Part shown: in pieces, positions 36,051-45,752 of the stretch
Layout: the number at the start of each line of letters is the position of its first letter
Position numbering within the stretch: the first letter of the stretch is position 1
NCBI GenBank assembly: GCA_964409695.1
Contig: CAYPDX010000001.1
Span: 1 to 62,396, forward strand
Reading direction: 5' to 3'
Length of the DNA stretch: 62,396 nt
From: JABDAD01 sp964409695
GTDB lineage: Bacteria; Pseudomonadota; Alphaproteobacteria; Rickettsiales; Rickettsiaceae
Notes under the pieces: generated by a model
The model's input: only the letters and a program-made list of their open reading frames with translations
Database searches by the model: none
Told to the model about the DNA's origin: nothing
Program-made: the position numbers and the translations under genes

Positions 36051-37094
36051 ATGCTTAAAATCCTTAATATAATGTTAAGTAGAGACCTTGGAGGAATTCA
36101 ACAAGCCTTCATTGATTACAATGATATTATCAAGGCCGTAGGATTTGAAGCTATACTCGTTACTTCAACAAATGCAAAAGTAAATGCTGAAATTGAGGGA
36201 GAGCATTACACTCTGCCAAACTATTGCTCCTTCGATCCTTTCTCAAAATATAAATTAAAAAAAATAGTAGAATCGGAAAATCCAGATTTAATAATAGCTC
36301 ATGGGAAAAGAGCGATAAAATTTGCTCTTAGTACTCGAAAATCCTCGTCTCATAAAGTTATTATCATAGGTGTAGCTCATAACTACCGGATAGAGTCACT
36401 ACTTTCATGTGATTATATTTTAAGCATAACGACTCATTTAAAAAACTATCTGATTAGTAATGGTTATAGGGATAATAAAATATTTTTAATGCCCAATGCA
36501 ATAGATATTAAACCTGTCCAAAAACTTACCCGCAAGAAATTCACTAGTAAAAAAATTATAATAGGCACTCTTGCTAGATTCGTTCATAAAAAAGGCATAG
36601 ATGTATTTATTAAAGCATTATCCATTCTGAAAGATCAAGGAATTGAATTTGAAGCAAAAATAGGTGGAGCCGGGGAAGAGCTAGGTAATATTAAAATGCT
36701 TATTAAAGATCTAAATTTACAAGATTGTATCAATCTTATCGGGTGGGTAAAAGATAAAGCTAAATTTTTTGACGAAATAGATATTTTTTGCCTTCCATCC
36801 AGACATGAACCATTTGGAATCATTATTCTTGAAACTATGTTACATAAAGTACCTATTGTCTCCACAAAATCAGAAGGCCCAGTAGAAATACTAACACCGA
36901 ATGAAGCAATGCTTGTTGATATAGATTCACCAGAACAAATAGCTGAAAAAATATCATTTCTAGTAAAAAATAAAGACACAGCAACTTCTCTTAGTGAAAG
37001 AGCTTTCTTGAGAGTTGCAGAAAACTATGGTATTAAACATTCAGCCCTAAGATTAGAAACTTATATAAAAAAAATTCTCAAAAATGACATATAA
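36051..37094 (+). CDS. Glycosyltransferase family 4 (GT-B)
   Basis: The 347-aa protein has the N-terminal acceptor motif MLSRDLGGIQQAFIDYN and the C-terminal nucleotide-sugar half with IGTLARFVHKKGIDVFIKAL, NLIGWVKD and the E-x7-E motif in EPFGIIILETM. It transfers a sugar from an activated donor, probably to a surface glycan or lipid. Acceptor and sugar cannot be predicted. It overlaps the M16 peptidase gene by 11 bases and belongs to the lnt-XRE-GT4-M16-GT2 run. Confidence 0.88.
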   Translation: MLKILNIMLSRDLGGIQQAFIDYNDIIKAVGFEAILVTSTNAKVNAEIEGEHYTLPNYCSFDPFSKYKLKKIVESENPDLIIAHGKRAIKFALSTRKSSSHKVIIIGVAHNYRIESLLSCDYILSITTHLKNYLISNGYRDNKIFLMPNAIDIKPVQKLTRKKFTSKKIIIGTLARFVHKKGIDVFIKALSILKDQGIEFEAKIGGAGEELGNIKMLIKDLNLQDCINLIGWVKDKAKFFDEIDIFCLPSRHEPFGIIILETMLHKVPIVSTKSEGPVEILTPNEAMLVDIDSPEQIAEKISFLVKNKDTATSLSERAFLRVAENYGIKHSALRLETYIKKILKNDI

Positions 37095-38343
37095 ATTATC
37101 ATTTCTATCTAATAATCTACCTGTAGTAACTTATACAATGCCCTCATCTAAAACAGTCTCTATAAATTTGATTGTAAATGTAGGAAGTAGATATGAAAAT
37201 AGTCAAGAAGAGGGAATCTCGCATTTCCTAGAACACATGGCTTTTAAAGGCACAAAAACTCGTTCTAGCAAAAAAATTGCAGAAGAATTTGATGCTATAG
37301 GCGGACAATTTAATGCTTATACATCAAAAGAACAAACAGTCTATTATGCAAAAGTTTTAGAAGAACATGTTGATAAGGCTATGGATATAATTTCTGATAT
37401 TATCCTAGAATCTACATATAATAATGAAGAAATTCTCAAGGAACGTAATGTTATATGCCAAGAAATTGCAGAATCTCAAGATAATCCTGACGACCTTGCT
37501 TATGAACATCTTGTAAGAAATGCCTTTGCAAATCAACCTCTTGGAAAAGCAATACTTGGAACTGAATCTTCAATTTTTAACTTTGATACATCAAGCTTTA
37601 ATTCCTATGTTGGTAAACATTATAATGCACAAAATATGGTGCTCTCAGCCGCAGGTAACGTTGATCACGAGAAATTTATAGAGATTGCTCAATCTAAATT
37701 TAACAAGATCAAGCAAGGCTCTCTTGTATTAGCAGAAGATGCAATATATACTACAGGTGAATCCCTTATAGATAAAGACTTGGAACAAAGTACAATTTTA
37801 CTTGGCTTTAAAAGTAGTTCTTATAAAAATATTAAAAAATTCTACCACACTCAGATACTATCACTAATACTTGGTGGTGGGCTATCATCAAGATTATTCC
37901 AAAATATTCGTGAAAATTTAGGCCTCGCCTACTCCGTTGGTTCATTTAACTCTGCTTTTTTAGATAATGGGTTATTTAGCCTCTATGCAGGAACATCTCA
38001 CGATAATGTGATGAAAGTTGCAATAGCCATGGGTGATGAGATAAATAAAATAAAAAATTCTTTATCTCAGGAAGAATTACAAAGAGCTAAAGATCAAATA
38101 AAAGTCAGTATTCTAATGGCAGAGGAAAAAACATCTTTTAAGTCCGAAGAAATTGGAAAAAACTATAGTTTATTTCAAAGATTTATTAGTACTGAAGATG
38201 TATTAGATGAAATAGCCAAAACAACTACTTCAGATATTACTACCACAGCTAATGAAATTTTTTCATCTAAACTTTGTATATCAGTCGTAGGAGCAAAAAC
38301 TTCATTAGTTGATTCCTTTAAAATAGAAAAGAATCTAGCATGA
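37084..38343 (+). CDS. M16 family zinc peptidase (mitochondrial-processing-peptidase-like)
   Basis: The 419-aa protein has the inverted zinc motif HFLEHMAFKGT (residues ~48-52) and the downstream third ligand in VICQEIAESQDNPDD. The second half has the inactive-domain signature LGGGLSSRLFQNIRENLGLAYSV. It is close to the alphaproteobacterial proteins related to the mitochondrial processing peptidase beta subunit. No signal peptide is seen, so it probably degrades peptides in the cytoplasm. Its stop overlaps the GT2 start (ATGA). Confidence 0.92.
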   Translation: MTYKLSFLSNNLPVVTYTMPSSKTVSINLIVNVGSRYENSQEEGISHFLEHMAFKGTKTRSSKKIAEEFDAIGGQFNAYTSKEQTVYYAKVLEEHVDKAMDIISDIILESTYNNEEILKERNVICQEIAESQDNPDDLAYEHLVRNAFANQPLGKAILGTESSIFNFDTSSFNSYVGKHYNAQNMVLSAAGNVDHEKFIEIAQSKFNKIKQGSLVLAEDAIYTTGESLIDKDLEQSTILLGFKSSSYKNIKKFYHTQILSLILGGGLSSRLFQNIRENLGLAYSVGSFNSAFLDNGLFSLYAGTSHDNVMKVAIAMGDEINKIKNSLSQEELQRAKDQIKVSILMAEEKTSFKSEEIGKNYSLFQRFISTEDVLDEIAKTTTSDITTTANEIFSSKLCISVVGAKTSLVDSFKIEKNLA

Positions 38344-39191
38344 ACACCGAAGATATTTCAATAATAGTAGTATCATATTTTACTGGAGAGGTTCTATTCG
38401 ACTGCATTGAAAGCTGTAGGAAGATGAGTGGCATAAAGGAAGTTATTCTTGTAAACAATGGCAATACTACTTACGCAATAAATAGACTCAAATGGCTTGA
38501 AAATACAGGAGAAATTAAAATAATAGACGGCCATGGAAATATTGGCTTTGCAAAAGCCTGTAATCTGGGGGCAAAACTAGCCACAGGAAGCTATTTGATG
38601 TTTGTAAATCCTGATTGCTACACTAACGATATTTCTTATGCATTAAAACTAAAAAAAGCCTTAGAAGAAAATAGCAAATATTGGTTTGCAACATCTCTTA
38701 TTCTTAATTCTGACGGCTCAATTCAAAAGACTTGCAGAAGAAACCTAATGACACCTTTAAACGCAATAAGTCAAAGCTTTGGGCTCTCCATATTTGGCCT
38801 CCCATCTATAAATAGAGACGTATCTGAAATTAAAAAATTGAGTAAAATATCTGAGATCGAGGCTTTTTCTGGCGCTTTATTTTTTGCTTCCAAAGAAAGT
38901 TACTTTAAGGTAGGCGGACTTAGCGAAGAATATTTTCTCCATGTTGAAGACATGGATTTAAGTAAAAAAATAGCTCTAGCTGGTGGAAAAATTTGTTTTG
39001 TTAAAGATGCAATTATTTATCATAAACTTAGCACTAGCGATGTCACAAGCAAATTCTTAGAACTTCACAAAACCAAAAGCTTTATAGTTTATTTGCAAAA
39101 ATTCTTCCCGATATGTCGAAAACCCATTATCAAACAAATCTTATCTATGGCCATATGGATAAGGTATTACCTGAAGACATTTTACAAATAA
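38340..39191 (+). CDS. Glycosyltransferase family 2
   Basis: The 283-aa protein shows the GT-A opening DISIIVVSYFTGEVLFDCI, the nucleotide region NIGFAKACNLGAKLATG and an Asp-containing metal site in FVNPDC. A later AFSGALFFASKESYFKVGGL plus HVEDMDLSKKI matches rhamnosyltransferase-type GT2 enzymes. It probably adds a sugar to LPS or another envelope glycan; the sugar is unknown. It is translationally coupled to the M16 gene. A 238-bp spacer follows, with a short hairpin (ATCTGG/CCAGAT) near 39230-39250. Confidence 0.87.
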   Translation: MNTEDISIIVVSYFTGEVLFDCIESCRKMSGIKEVILVNNGNTTYAINRLKWLENTGEIKIIDGHGNIGFAKACNLGAKLATGSYLMFVNPDCYTNDISYALKLKKALEENSKYWFATSLILNSDGSIQKTCRRNLMTPLNAISQSFGLSIFGLPSINRDVSEIKKLSKISEIEAFSGALFFASKESYFKVGGLSEEYFLHVEDMDLSKKIALAGGKICFVKDAIIYHKLSTSDVTSKFLELHKTKSFIVYLQKFFPICRKPIIKQILSMAIWIRYYLKTFYK

Positions 39192-39429
39192 TTGACTTTT
39201 TAGTAAAAATCTGTATAAGCTAGAGCATATATCTGGAACAAATCCAGATCAATACAGAGTAATATAATGAATATTTCAATAAAGTCTCTTCTGCAGAAAT
39301 TATTTTCTAGGAGTGATATCAGACGGTTTCTTTTTGTCCTAACACATTAATCGCATCTTACGAATAAATGATTCACACAGCGATGATCCATTGAAATAAA
39401 TTACATTTAAAATCAAATAGAATAGAAAT

Positions 39430-41064
39430 ATGGTTGTTATTACAAATTTAGCCATGAGTTATGGCGCTAAATTACTTTTTACTGACTGCGCATTAAATTT
39501 ACTTCCTGGCTATAGATATGGGTTAGTTGGAGCAAATGGCGCAGGTAAATCTACATTATTAAAACTATTGATTGGTGATGAGACGCCATCTCTAGGTGAA
39601 GTTTCAATCCCAAGACATGCACGTGTTGGCTGCATGAAACAGGATCAATATTTATTTGAAAATGAACTCATAATAAATACTGTAATTGCAGGAAAAGAAG
39701 AACTTTGGAATGCAATCCAGGAAAAGGAAAGATTATTAGCTTTGCCAGAATGCGATGAAGCTACTGGCTATAGGCTTGGTGAACTTGAACAAATTATTTA
39801 TGATAATGATGGATATACATCTGAAATTAAAGCAGCTGAGATTCTTGTTGGTCTGGGAATAAAAGAAGAGCAACATTATTTACCGCTTTCAACTTTGTCA
39901 GGAGGATATAAACTTAGGGTATTACTTGCTCAGAGCCTATTTAACGACCCTGATATTCTGCTACTTGATGAACCAACAAACCACCTTGATATTCTTTCTA
40001 TATACTGGCTGGAAGGATACTTAAAACAGGTTTTCAAAGGTGTTTTGGTTTTTATCTCTCATGACGTTACATTCCTAAATAATCTCTCAACTCATATAAT
40101 TGATATTGATTATGGTGAAGTAAGACAATATACAGGAAATTACGACAAATTCTGCCTCCTAAAGCAACAAGTTGTAGAGCTAAAACTGCATGAATTAAAT
40201 TATTCTCAAAAGAAAATAGCTCGGATGCAAGTTATTGCTGACAAATTTAGAGCAGGAACTCGTGCGAGTCAGAGTAAATCACTCGAAAAGAAAATTGATA
40301 AAATTGAACTTCCAGATATTCAAAAATCTTCAAGAGTGAGTCCTAATTTTAATTTTCGTTCAAGAAGACCTTCTGGTAAATTAGTTGTTAAGATTGATAA
40401 TATTTCAAAGCATTTTGGAGAAAAGAATGTTCTTAAGAATGTTGGATTTGATGTTGTTAGAGGAGAAAAAGTTATTGTCATGGGGCCTAATGGCGTAGGT
40501 AAATCCACTCTTCTTAAAATTATCTTGGAAAAAATAAAACCAGATTCAGGAAATATTGATTGGAGGCACGAGGTTAATATTTCCTATTTTGCTCAAGATC
40601 ATTATGAATTGCTGAATGAATCTATGACAATTTATGATTGGCTTCAGGCGCAAGCTCCAGAAGAAACAAATGAAAAAATCAGAGCAACTTTAGGACAAGT
40701 GCTATTCCGTCAGGATGATGTTGGTAAAAATATACTCAATATAAGCGGTGGTGAAGGAGCTAGGTTGCTACTTGGAAAAATAATGTTAGATAAGTCAAAT
40801 GTGCTTATACTTGATGAACCTACCAACCATATGGATATAGAAACGAAAGAAGCTCTAAAGAATGCTTTAGTCGAATTTGAAGGGACTGTTATTCTTGTTA
40901 GCCATGATAGGGATTTCGCAACCTCAATTGCAACAAGAGTTATATCTCTATCTGAGAAAAAGATGATTGACTTCAAAGGATCCTATACGGAGTATTTAGC
41001 AAGGTATGAAAGTGACTATTTGAATAGTTCTTGGGTCCTTGCTTCTCATAGTTCAAAAAAATAA
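39430..41064 (+). CDS. ABC-F ATPase (ribosome-associated, YbiT/Uup-like)
   Basis: The 544-aa protein has two ATP-binding cassettes without membrane segments: Walker A GANGAGKSTLLKLL and GPNGVGKSTLLKII, signatures TLSGGYKLRVLLAQ and ISGGEGARLLLGKI, and Walker B DILLLDEPTNHLDI and VLILDEPTNHMDI. A linker helix region (KFRAGTRASQSKSLEKKI) joins them. ABC-F proteins act on stalled ribosomes or give antibiotic protection; length and layout fit YbiT best. It ends 13 bases before a strong stem-loop shared with the convergent phasin gene. Confidence 0.92.
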   Translation: MVVITNLAMSYGAKLLFTDCALNLLPGYRYGLVGANGAGKSTLLKLLIGDETPSLGEVSIPRHARVGCMKQDQYLFENELIINTVIAGKEELWNAIQEKERLLALPECDEATGYRLGELEQIIYDNDGYTSEIKAAEILVGLGIKEEQHYLPLSTLSGGYKLRVLLAQSLFNDPDILLLDEPTNHLDILSIYWLEGYLKQVFKGVLVFISHDVTFLNNLSTHIIDIDYGEVRQYTGNYDKFCLLKQQVVELKLHELNYSQKKIARMQVIADKFRAGTRASQSKSLEKKIDKIELPDIQKSSRVSPNFNFRSRRPSGKLVVKIDNISKHFGEKNVLKNVGFDVVRGEKVIVMGPNGVGKSTLLKIILEKIKPDSGNIDWRHEVNISYFAQDHYELLNESMTIYDWLQAQAPEETNEKIRATLGQVLFRQDDVGKNILNISGGEGARLLLGKIMLDKSNVLILDEPTNHMDIETKEALKNALVEFEGTVILVSHDRDFATSIATRVISLSEKKMIDFKGSYTEYLARYESDYLNSSWVLASHSSKK

Positions 41065-41077
41065 AAACTCTAAATAA

Positions 41078-41107
41078 AAGAGGCGCTTAAGTGATTAAGC
41101 GCCTCTT
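41078..41107. terminator. Shared bidirectional stem-loop terminator
   Basis: AAGAGGCGCTTAA (41078-41090) and TTAAGCGCCTCTT (41095-41107) form a perfect 13-bp stem with the 4-base loop GTGA. It lies between the convergent ABC-F gene and phasin gene. The T-rich tail is better for minus-strand transcription. Confidence 0.85.
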
Positions 41108-41133
41108 CATAATTAATTAAAAACTATTTAAAT

Positions 41134-41589
41134 TTATTTTGTTTTCTTTGGTGCATGATTATGGTGACAATGATCCATAGATTCAGACATTTTTTTACCA
41201 AAAATATCAAATACTTCCATCATTGATTTAGCTCCCATTTCTACCATTTCCTTTGAATTGCTAATAGCATTTGCAGTTGCTGTTTTTGCAAATTGCTGTT
41301 GCTTTTGCATAGCATGTTCAGGATTAGGGGAAGACAAAAAATCACGAGAAGCCTCAATTGAATCAGCCATTTGTTTTTGAGCTATCTCACCTACTCTTCT
41401 CATAATTGCTTGCGCATTTTCAGCTGTAATTTGTCCAGCCTTCATCATTGAATCTAAATTCTTTTGAGCTAGTTCGGAAAAGAGAGAAGCATCGCAATTT
41501 CCAAAATTCTTAAACATATTTGTAAATGCATCCTTATCACCGAATTGTTTGAAAGCATCAAAAAAAGCGTTGTTTGGAGATTGTGTCAT
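41134..41589 (-). CDS. Phasin family protein
   Basis: The 151-aa protein is almost entirely amphipathic helix and shows the phasin pattern (ELAQKNLDSMMKAGQITAEN, then AQKQMADSIEASRDFL and KEMVEMGAKSMMEVF). It ends in a His-rich tail (DHCHHNHAPKKTK), which is unusual and might bind metal. Phasins coat polyhydroxyalkanoate granules or act as stress chaperones. With only a thiolase in the window, a PHB role is open. An 11-bp inverted repeat lies upstream (41638-41678). Confidence 0.78.
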   Translation of the reverse strand: MTQSPNNAFFDAFKQFGDKDAFTNMFKNFGNCDASLFSELAQKNLDSMMKAGQITAENAQAIMRRVGEIAQKQMADSIEASRDFLSSPNPEHAMQKQQQFAKTATANAISNSKEMVEMGAKSMMEVFDIFGKKMSESMDHCHHNHAPKKTK

Positions 41590-41637
41590 TGTGCTTACCT
41601 ATAGTTCTAGTTGATTATAATTTTATGCTATGAATAT

Positions 41638-41678
41638 AAATGATATTACACAAGAAAAAAATGAAAATAATATCATTT
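41638..41678. repeat. 11-bp inverted repeat upstream of the phasin gene
   Basis: AAATGATATTA (41638-41648) and TAATATCATTT (41668-41678) are perfect inverted copies with a 19-base loop. On the minus strand this lies after the Pro-rich gene and before the phasin gene. It could be a weak terminator or an operator; no T-run follows. Confidence 0.4.
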
Positions 41679-41756
41679 ATTCTAAATAAAATGTTTAAAT
41701 ATAGCATTTAAGCAAGTATAAGTAGCATAGTTTTATATTTATCGATCTATTGCAGC

Positions 41757-42089
41757 TCAACTTGACCTACCACCGGCAGAAAAAGGTCGCACGTTAGGAC
41801 GGGTACGCGGCTCTGGGCGCACACTGCATTCAGTAATCGGGGTCATAGTTGGTACTGCTCCAGCTGGATCTCTAAGTGGAAACGGAGGGGGAACAGGATG
41901 ATGTTGCATTATACTACACGCAGCAACGGCTTCATGAGCTACACCGGCAGGAAAGTGATGTGTAGGAGCTGCAAATGATGGTGCTTTAACACCACATAAA
42001 GTCGGAAGCATAATAACGTCAAACTCTTCGTGGTCTCCTGGAACAGGAGGAGTAGGTGAACGTCTTTTTGGACTTGAAGGTTTACTCAT
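41757..42089 (-). CDS. Small proline-rich protein of unknown function
   Basis: The 110-aa protein starts MSKPSSPKRRSPTPPVPGDH and is rich in Pro, Arg and His, with a PPFPLRDPAGAVP stretch and the tail RPFSAGGRSS. I see no signal peptide, membrane segment or known domain, and it looks disordered. Its coding sequence is clearly richer in G+C than the surroundings, which may reflect Pro/Ala/Arg content or transfer. The ATG at 42089 has a GAG site; the longer frame from 42128 has no clear ribosome site. Such proline-rich disordered proteins can be secreted host-contact factors, but this is inference. Confidence 0.55.
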   Translation of the reverse strand: MSKPSSPKRRSPTPPVPGDHEEFDVIMLPTLCGVKAPSFAAPTHHFPAGVAHEAVAACSIMQHHPVPPPFPLRDPAGAVPTMTPITECSVRPEPRTRPNVRPFSAGGRSS

Positions 42090-42208
42090 AATTAACTCGC
42101 ATAATAATTGCATATTTGATGTTAACAAGTGAAGTAATATAGTTGAACAATTTATACATAAATATTAAAAATCACTCTTAACATGTGGCTTTAATATCAA
42201 AATAATAC

Positions 42209-44152
42209 TCAATAAAAACTATAAGGATCTACTTCTAGCCTGATATTTTCATGAGTTGCTGGAATTTGTAAATTCACAAGCTGCGAAGCATAATTCTGCA
42301 AATTGAAACTTTTATCAGCAATTAGCAAAATTCTAAACCTAAAATTTCCTTTTAATTTGCTCATAGTAGCAGGAGCTGGGCCTAATATTTTTACTCTATC
42401 CGTATTAGGCGCCATGTTTTTGATTTTCTTAGCAAAATTCATTGTAGTTATTTCATTTTTACCTGTTATTATTAACGCTATAATTCTTGAAAACGGCGGG
42501 AGAAAAGAATTTTTTCTTGACTCAAGTTCAGCGTCATAAAATTCCTGAGTTAAATTATTGGAGAGAATTTGTAAAATAGGATTATCAGGAAAATAGGTTT
42601 GGATATATACAGTGCCTTCGTACTCATCCCTTCCCGCTCTTCCACTCACTTGCTGAAGCACCTGAAAACATCTCTCATTTGCCTTAAGATCTATATTACT
42701 TGCTCCCAAATCAGCGTCAATAATTCCAACTGTTGAAATTTTTGGAAAATGGTAGCCTTTAGTAATAATTTGAGTTCCTATTATTATATCTATATTTCCT
42801 TGCTCAACATTTTGAATGAATTCATCCGTGCCACCAACTAATGAGGATTGCTCTCGTGTAAAAACGTGGATCCTAGCTTTAGGAAATATATTTTGAGCTT
42901 CTTCAGCTATTCTATCTACTCCAGGGCCACATGCTAGAATTGTTTCACTTAAACATTCTGGACAAGAATTAGGTATAGTATCTGTATGACCACAATGATG
43001 GCAAATTAATGAGTTTGTTTTTTTATGCACAACAAGCCAGGCAGAGCAACTTTTACAAGCAAAACGAAATGAACATGAAGTACAAAGCATCAATGGAGCA
43101 AAGCCCCTTCTATTCAAGAATAATAGTGATTGAAGACCATTTTCTAAATCATTTCTAATAGCATCTTCTAATTGTTTTGATATCCAATTGCCCTTCCGAG
43201 TGTTTTTCATATCAATGATTTTAACAGAAGGAATTTTAGCTACTCCATATCTTTTTGATAATTTACAGTGGTGATACTTCTCATTTTTAATATTTAAATA
43301 TGTTTCCATAGATGGGGTAGCAGAAACAAGTATTATCTTAATTTTTTCAAAACTCGCTCTAAGAACTGCTGCATCTCTAGCATTATACAGTATATTTTCT
43401 TCTTGCTTATAAGCACCGTCGTGCTCTTCATCAACTATAATAAGCCCAAGGTCTTTATACGGTAAAAACAAGCTGCTACGAGTTCCTATAATAACTTTTG
43501 CTTTCCCAGTCGAAATAGCTACAAATACATCTCTCTTTTTAGATGGTGTTACTGCGGAATGCCAAACATATGGCTTAAATCCAAAAACTTTAGTAAAACG
43601 TTCAATAAGCTGCTTTGTTAAACCAATTTCGGGCAGCATCAATAATACTTGCCTCCCATCCTTTATATATTCATTTAAAACATGAAAATAAACTTCAGTT
43701 TTCCCTGAACCAGTAACACCTTCTAGGAGCGAAACTTTTGATGTATTTTGCATCTCAATGCAAGCTGAATTTTGCTCTTTATTTAGTTCAGGCATCTTAA
43801 CTGAAGCTATTTGAGGAATTAATTTATATTCTTTTAACGGATCTAGAGTAATAGGAAGGACCATCTTACAGCAAGAGGCTTGGTCAATTATATAATATTT
43901 AGCCAAAGCTTCTAAAAATCTTCTGAATTCTTTGGATATTGATGGTAATTGGAATTTAAAACCTATAGATTTGATTGCATATTTTTTTGTATTTTCTTTA
44001 ACTCGTTTATCAGCATCACTCCAAACAATTCCCATTACACTTTTATTCCTAAATGGCACCAGCACAATATCTCCTAAAGATACAGCTTCTTCAGTCTGAT
44101 ATGTTAACATTGGAACTTTTGGCCTTGACGTCAGAATATTGAAGTGTTTCAC
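42209..44152 (-). CDS. priA: Primosomal replication helicase PriA
   Basis: The 647-aa protein has Walker A GVTGSGKTEVYFHV, the DEEH box in IIVDEEHDGAYKQEE and a zinc-binding insertion with paired cysteines (CTSCSFRFACKSC, then CHHCGHTDTIPNSCPEC). The helicase C motif QVSGRAGRDEY is also present. PriA restarts stalled forks away from oriC and loads DnaB. It is shorter than E. coli PriA (732 aa), mostly in the N-terminal DNA-binding part, as in other reduced alphaproteobacteria. It is divergent from metG. Confidence 0.95.
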   Translation of the reverse strand: MKHFNILTSRPKVPMLTYQTEEAVSLGDIVLVPFRNKSVMGIVWSDADKRVKENTKKYAIKSIGFKFQLPSISKEFRRFLEALAKYYIIDQASCCKMVLPITLDPLKEYKLIPQIASVKMPELNKEQNSACIEMQNTSKVSLLEGVTGSGKTEVYFHVLNEYIKDGRQVLLMLPEIGLTKQLIERFTKVFGFKPYVWHSAVTPSKKRDVFVAISTGKAKVIIGTRSSLFLPYKDLGLIIVDEEHDGAYKQEENILYNARDAAVLRASFEKIKIILVSATPSMETYLNIKNEKYHHCKLSKRYGVAKIPSVKIIDMKNTRKGNWISKQLEDAIRNDLENGLQSLLFLNRRGFAPLMLCTSCSFRFACKSCSAWLVVHKKTNSLICHHCGHTDTIPNSCPECLSETILACGPGVDRIAEEAQNIFPKARIHVFTREQSSLVGGTDEFIQNVEQGNIDIIIGTQIITKGYHFPKISTVGIIDADLGASNIDLKANERCFQVLQQVSGRAGRDEYEGTVYIQTYFPDNPILQILSNNLTQEFYDAELESRKNSFLPPFSRIIALIITGKNEITTMNFAKKIKNMAPNTDRVKILGPAPATMSKLKGNFRFRILLIADKSFNLQNYASQLVNLQIPATHENIRLEVDPYSFY

Positions 44153-44228
44153 GCTTTTCTTGCAAAAATCTATTTTGATAATAGAATATACTCCCTATTA
44201 AACTTAGTCTACAGGATTCAAAATAAAC

Positions 44229-45752
44229 ATGTCATCATATTATATAACTACCCCAATATATTACGTAAATGATAAGCCGCACATCGGCCATGCGTACACA
44301 ACACTTGCATGCGACGTTCTGGCTAGATTTATGAAACTTTCAGCTAGAGATGTGAAATTTCTTACAGGAACTGATGAACACGGACAAAAAGTTGAAAAAT
44401 CAGCAGAGAAAGCAGGGCTGAATCCGCAAGATTTTGTAGATAAATTATCAGTCCCATTTAGAGAATTATCCACCCTACTCTCATTAGACAATGATGATTT
44501 CATTAGAACTACAGAAGAAAGGCATAAAAAAGCTGCTAGATTTTTTTGGGAGATATTGAAAAAAAATGGTCACATATATGAAGGAAAATACTCAGGCTGG
44601 TATGCTGTTAGAGACGAAGCTTTCTACGCTGAATCAGAACTTACAGAAGCAGGTTTAGCACCTACAGGCGCGCCCGTTGAATGGGTAGAAGAGCCAAGCT
44701 ATTTTTTTGATCTATCAAAATGGCAAGATAAATTACTTGAATTCTATGAGCAAAATCCAGATTTTATAAAACCTTCTTCAAGAAGAAATGAAGTTATCAG
44801 TTTTGTAAAAAATGGATTAAATGACTTATCAATCTCACGCACAACTATGAAATGGGGAATCCCAGTTCCTGGCGATGAAAATCATGTTATGTATGTATGG
44901 CTTGATGCTCTGACAAATTATATTTCAGCATTAGGCTACCCAGAAAATACAGAGGATTTTCAAAAATTTTGGCCAGCTAACGTACATATGGTTGGAAAAG
45001 ATATATTGAGATTTCACGCTGTTTACTGGCCCGCCTTTCTAATGGCAGCCGGTGTCGCCACACCTAAAACAATTTTTGCCCACGGATGGTGGACTAACGA
45101 AGGACAAAAAATTTCTAAATCAATTGGAAATGTAATAGACCCATTTGCTCTTGTTGAAGAATTTGGCTGCGATTATGTTAGATATTATATGATGAGAGAA
45201 GTAATTTTGGGTAATGATGGAAATTTCTCGAGGGAAAGCTTTATTAATAGAATAAATAGTGAACTCGCTAATAAAATAGGTAATTTATGCCAGCGGACGC
45301 TAGCTTTTATAAATAAAAATCTTGAAGCCAAGGTCCCTTTGCTTGAGAATCCAGAAGAAATTCTCAAAAATTCAGATCTTATAAAATTAGCTTATAATTC
45401 ATTAGACCTGTTTACAACTCAAATAGATAACCAAGATATTAACAGCTTCCTTGACGGAATAGTAAAAATTGCTGATGAGGCAAATATATATATAGACAAA
45501 GAAGCTCCTTGGACTCTTAGAAAAACAGATCCTGAGAAAATGAATGAAGTTTTATATGTACTTCTTGAGGTAATAAGATGTATTGGAATTTACCTCATAC
45601 CTATTGTTCCTTGCAGCGCTCACGAAATTCTAAATCAAATTGATATTTCGGCTCAGGAAAGGATGTTTGCTAATTTAACACATAAAGACAGAATTGAACC
45701 AGGAAAAATACTCCCCGCTCCATCACCAATATTCAAGAGACTAGAACTATGA
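44229..45752 (+). CDS. metG: Methionyl-tRNA synthetase
   Basis: The 507-aa class I synthetase has the HIGH motif in KPHIGHAYTTLACD, the KMSKS-type motif as KISKS in GQKISKSIGNVIDP, and the anticodon-binding helical domain at the C-terminus. It lacks the dimerisation (OB-fold) extension found in longer forms, as is common in this group. It charges tRNA-Met for initiation and elongation. Its stop overlaps tatD by four bases. Confidence 0.95.
   Translation: MSSYYITTPIYYVNDKPHIGHAYTTLACDVLARFMKLSARDVKFLTGTDEHGQKVEKSAEKAGLNPQDFVDKLSVPFRELSTLLSLDNDDFIRTTEERHKKAARFFWEILKKNGHIYEGKYSGWYAVRDEAFYAESELTEAGLAPTGAPVEWVEEPSYFFDLSKWQDKLLEFYEQNPDFIKPSSRRNEVISFVKNGLNDLSISRTTMKWGIPVPGDENHVMYVWLDALTNYISALGYPENTEDFQKFWPANVHMVGKDILRFHAVYWPAFLMAAGVATPKTIFAHGWWTNEGQKISKSIGNVIDPFALVEEFGCDYVRYYMMREVILGNDGNFSRESFINRINSELANKIGNLCQRTLAFINKNLEAKVPLLENPEEILKNSDLIKLAYNSLDLFTTQIDNQDINSFLDGIVKIADEANIYIDKEAPWTLRKTDPEKMNEVLYVLLEVIRCIGIYLIPIVPCSAHEILNQIDISAQERMFANLTHKDRIEPGKILPAPSPIFKRLEL

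Noticed and set aside
39267..39350. 27-codon frame (MNISIKSLLQKLFSRSDIRR...) between the GT2 and ABC-F genes
   Set aside because: Too short, no clear ribosome site, no recognisable family.
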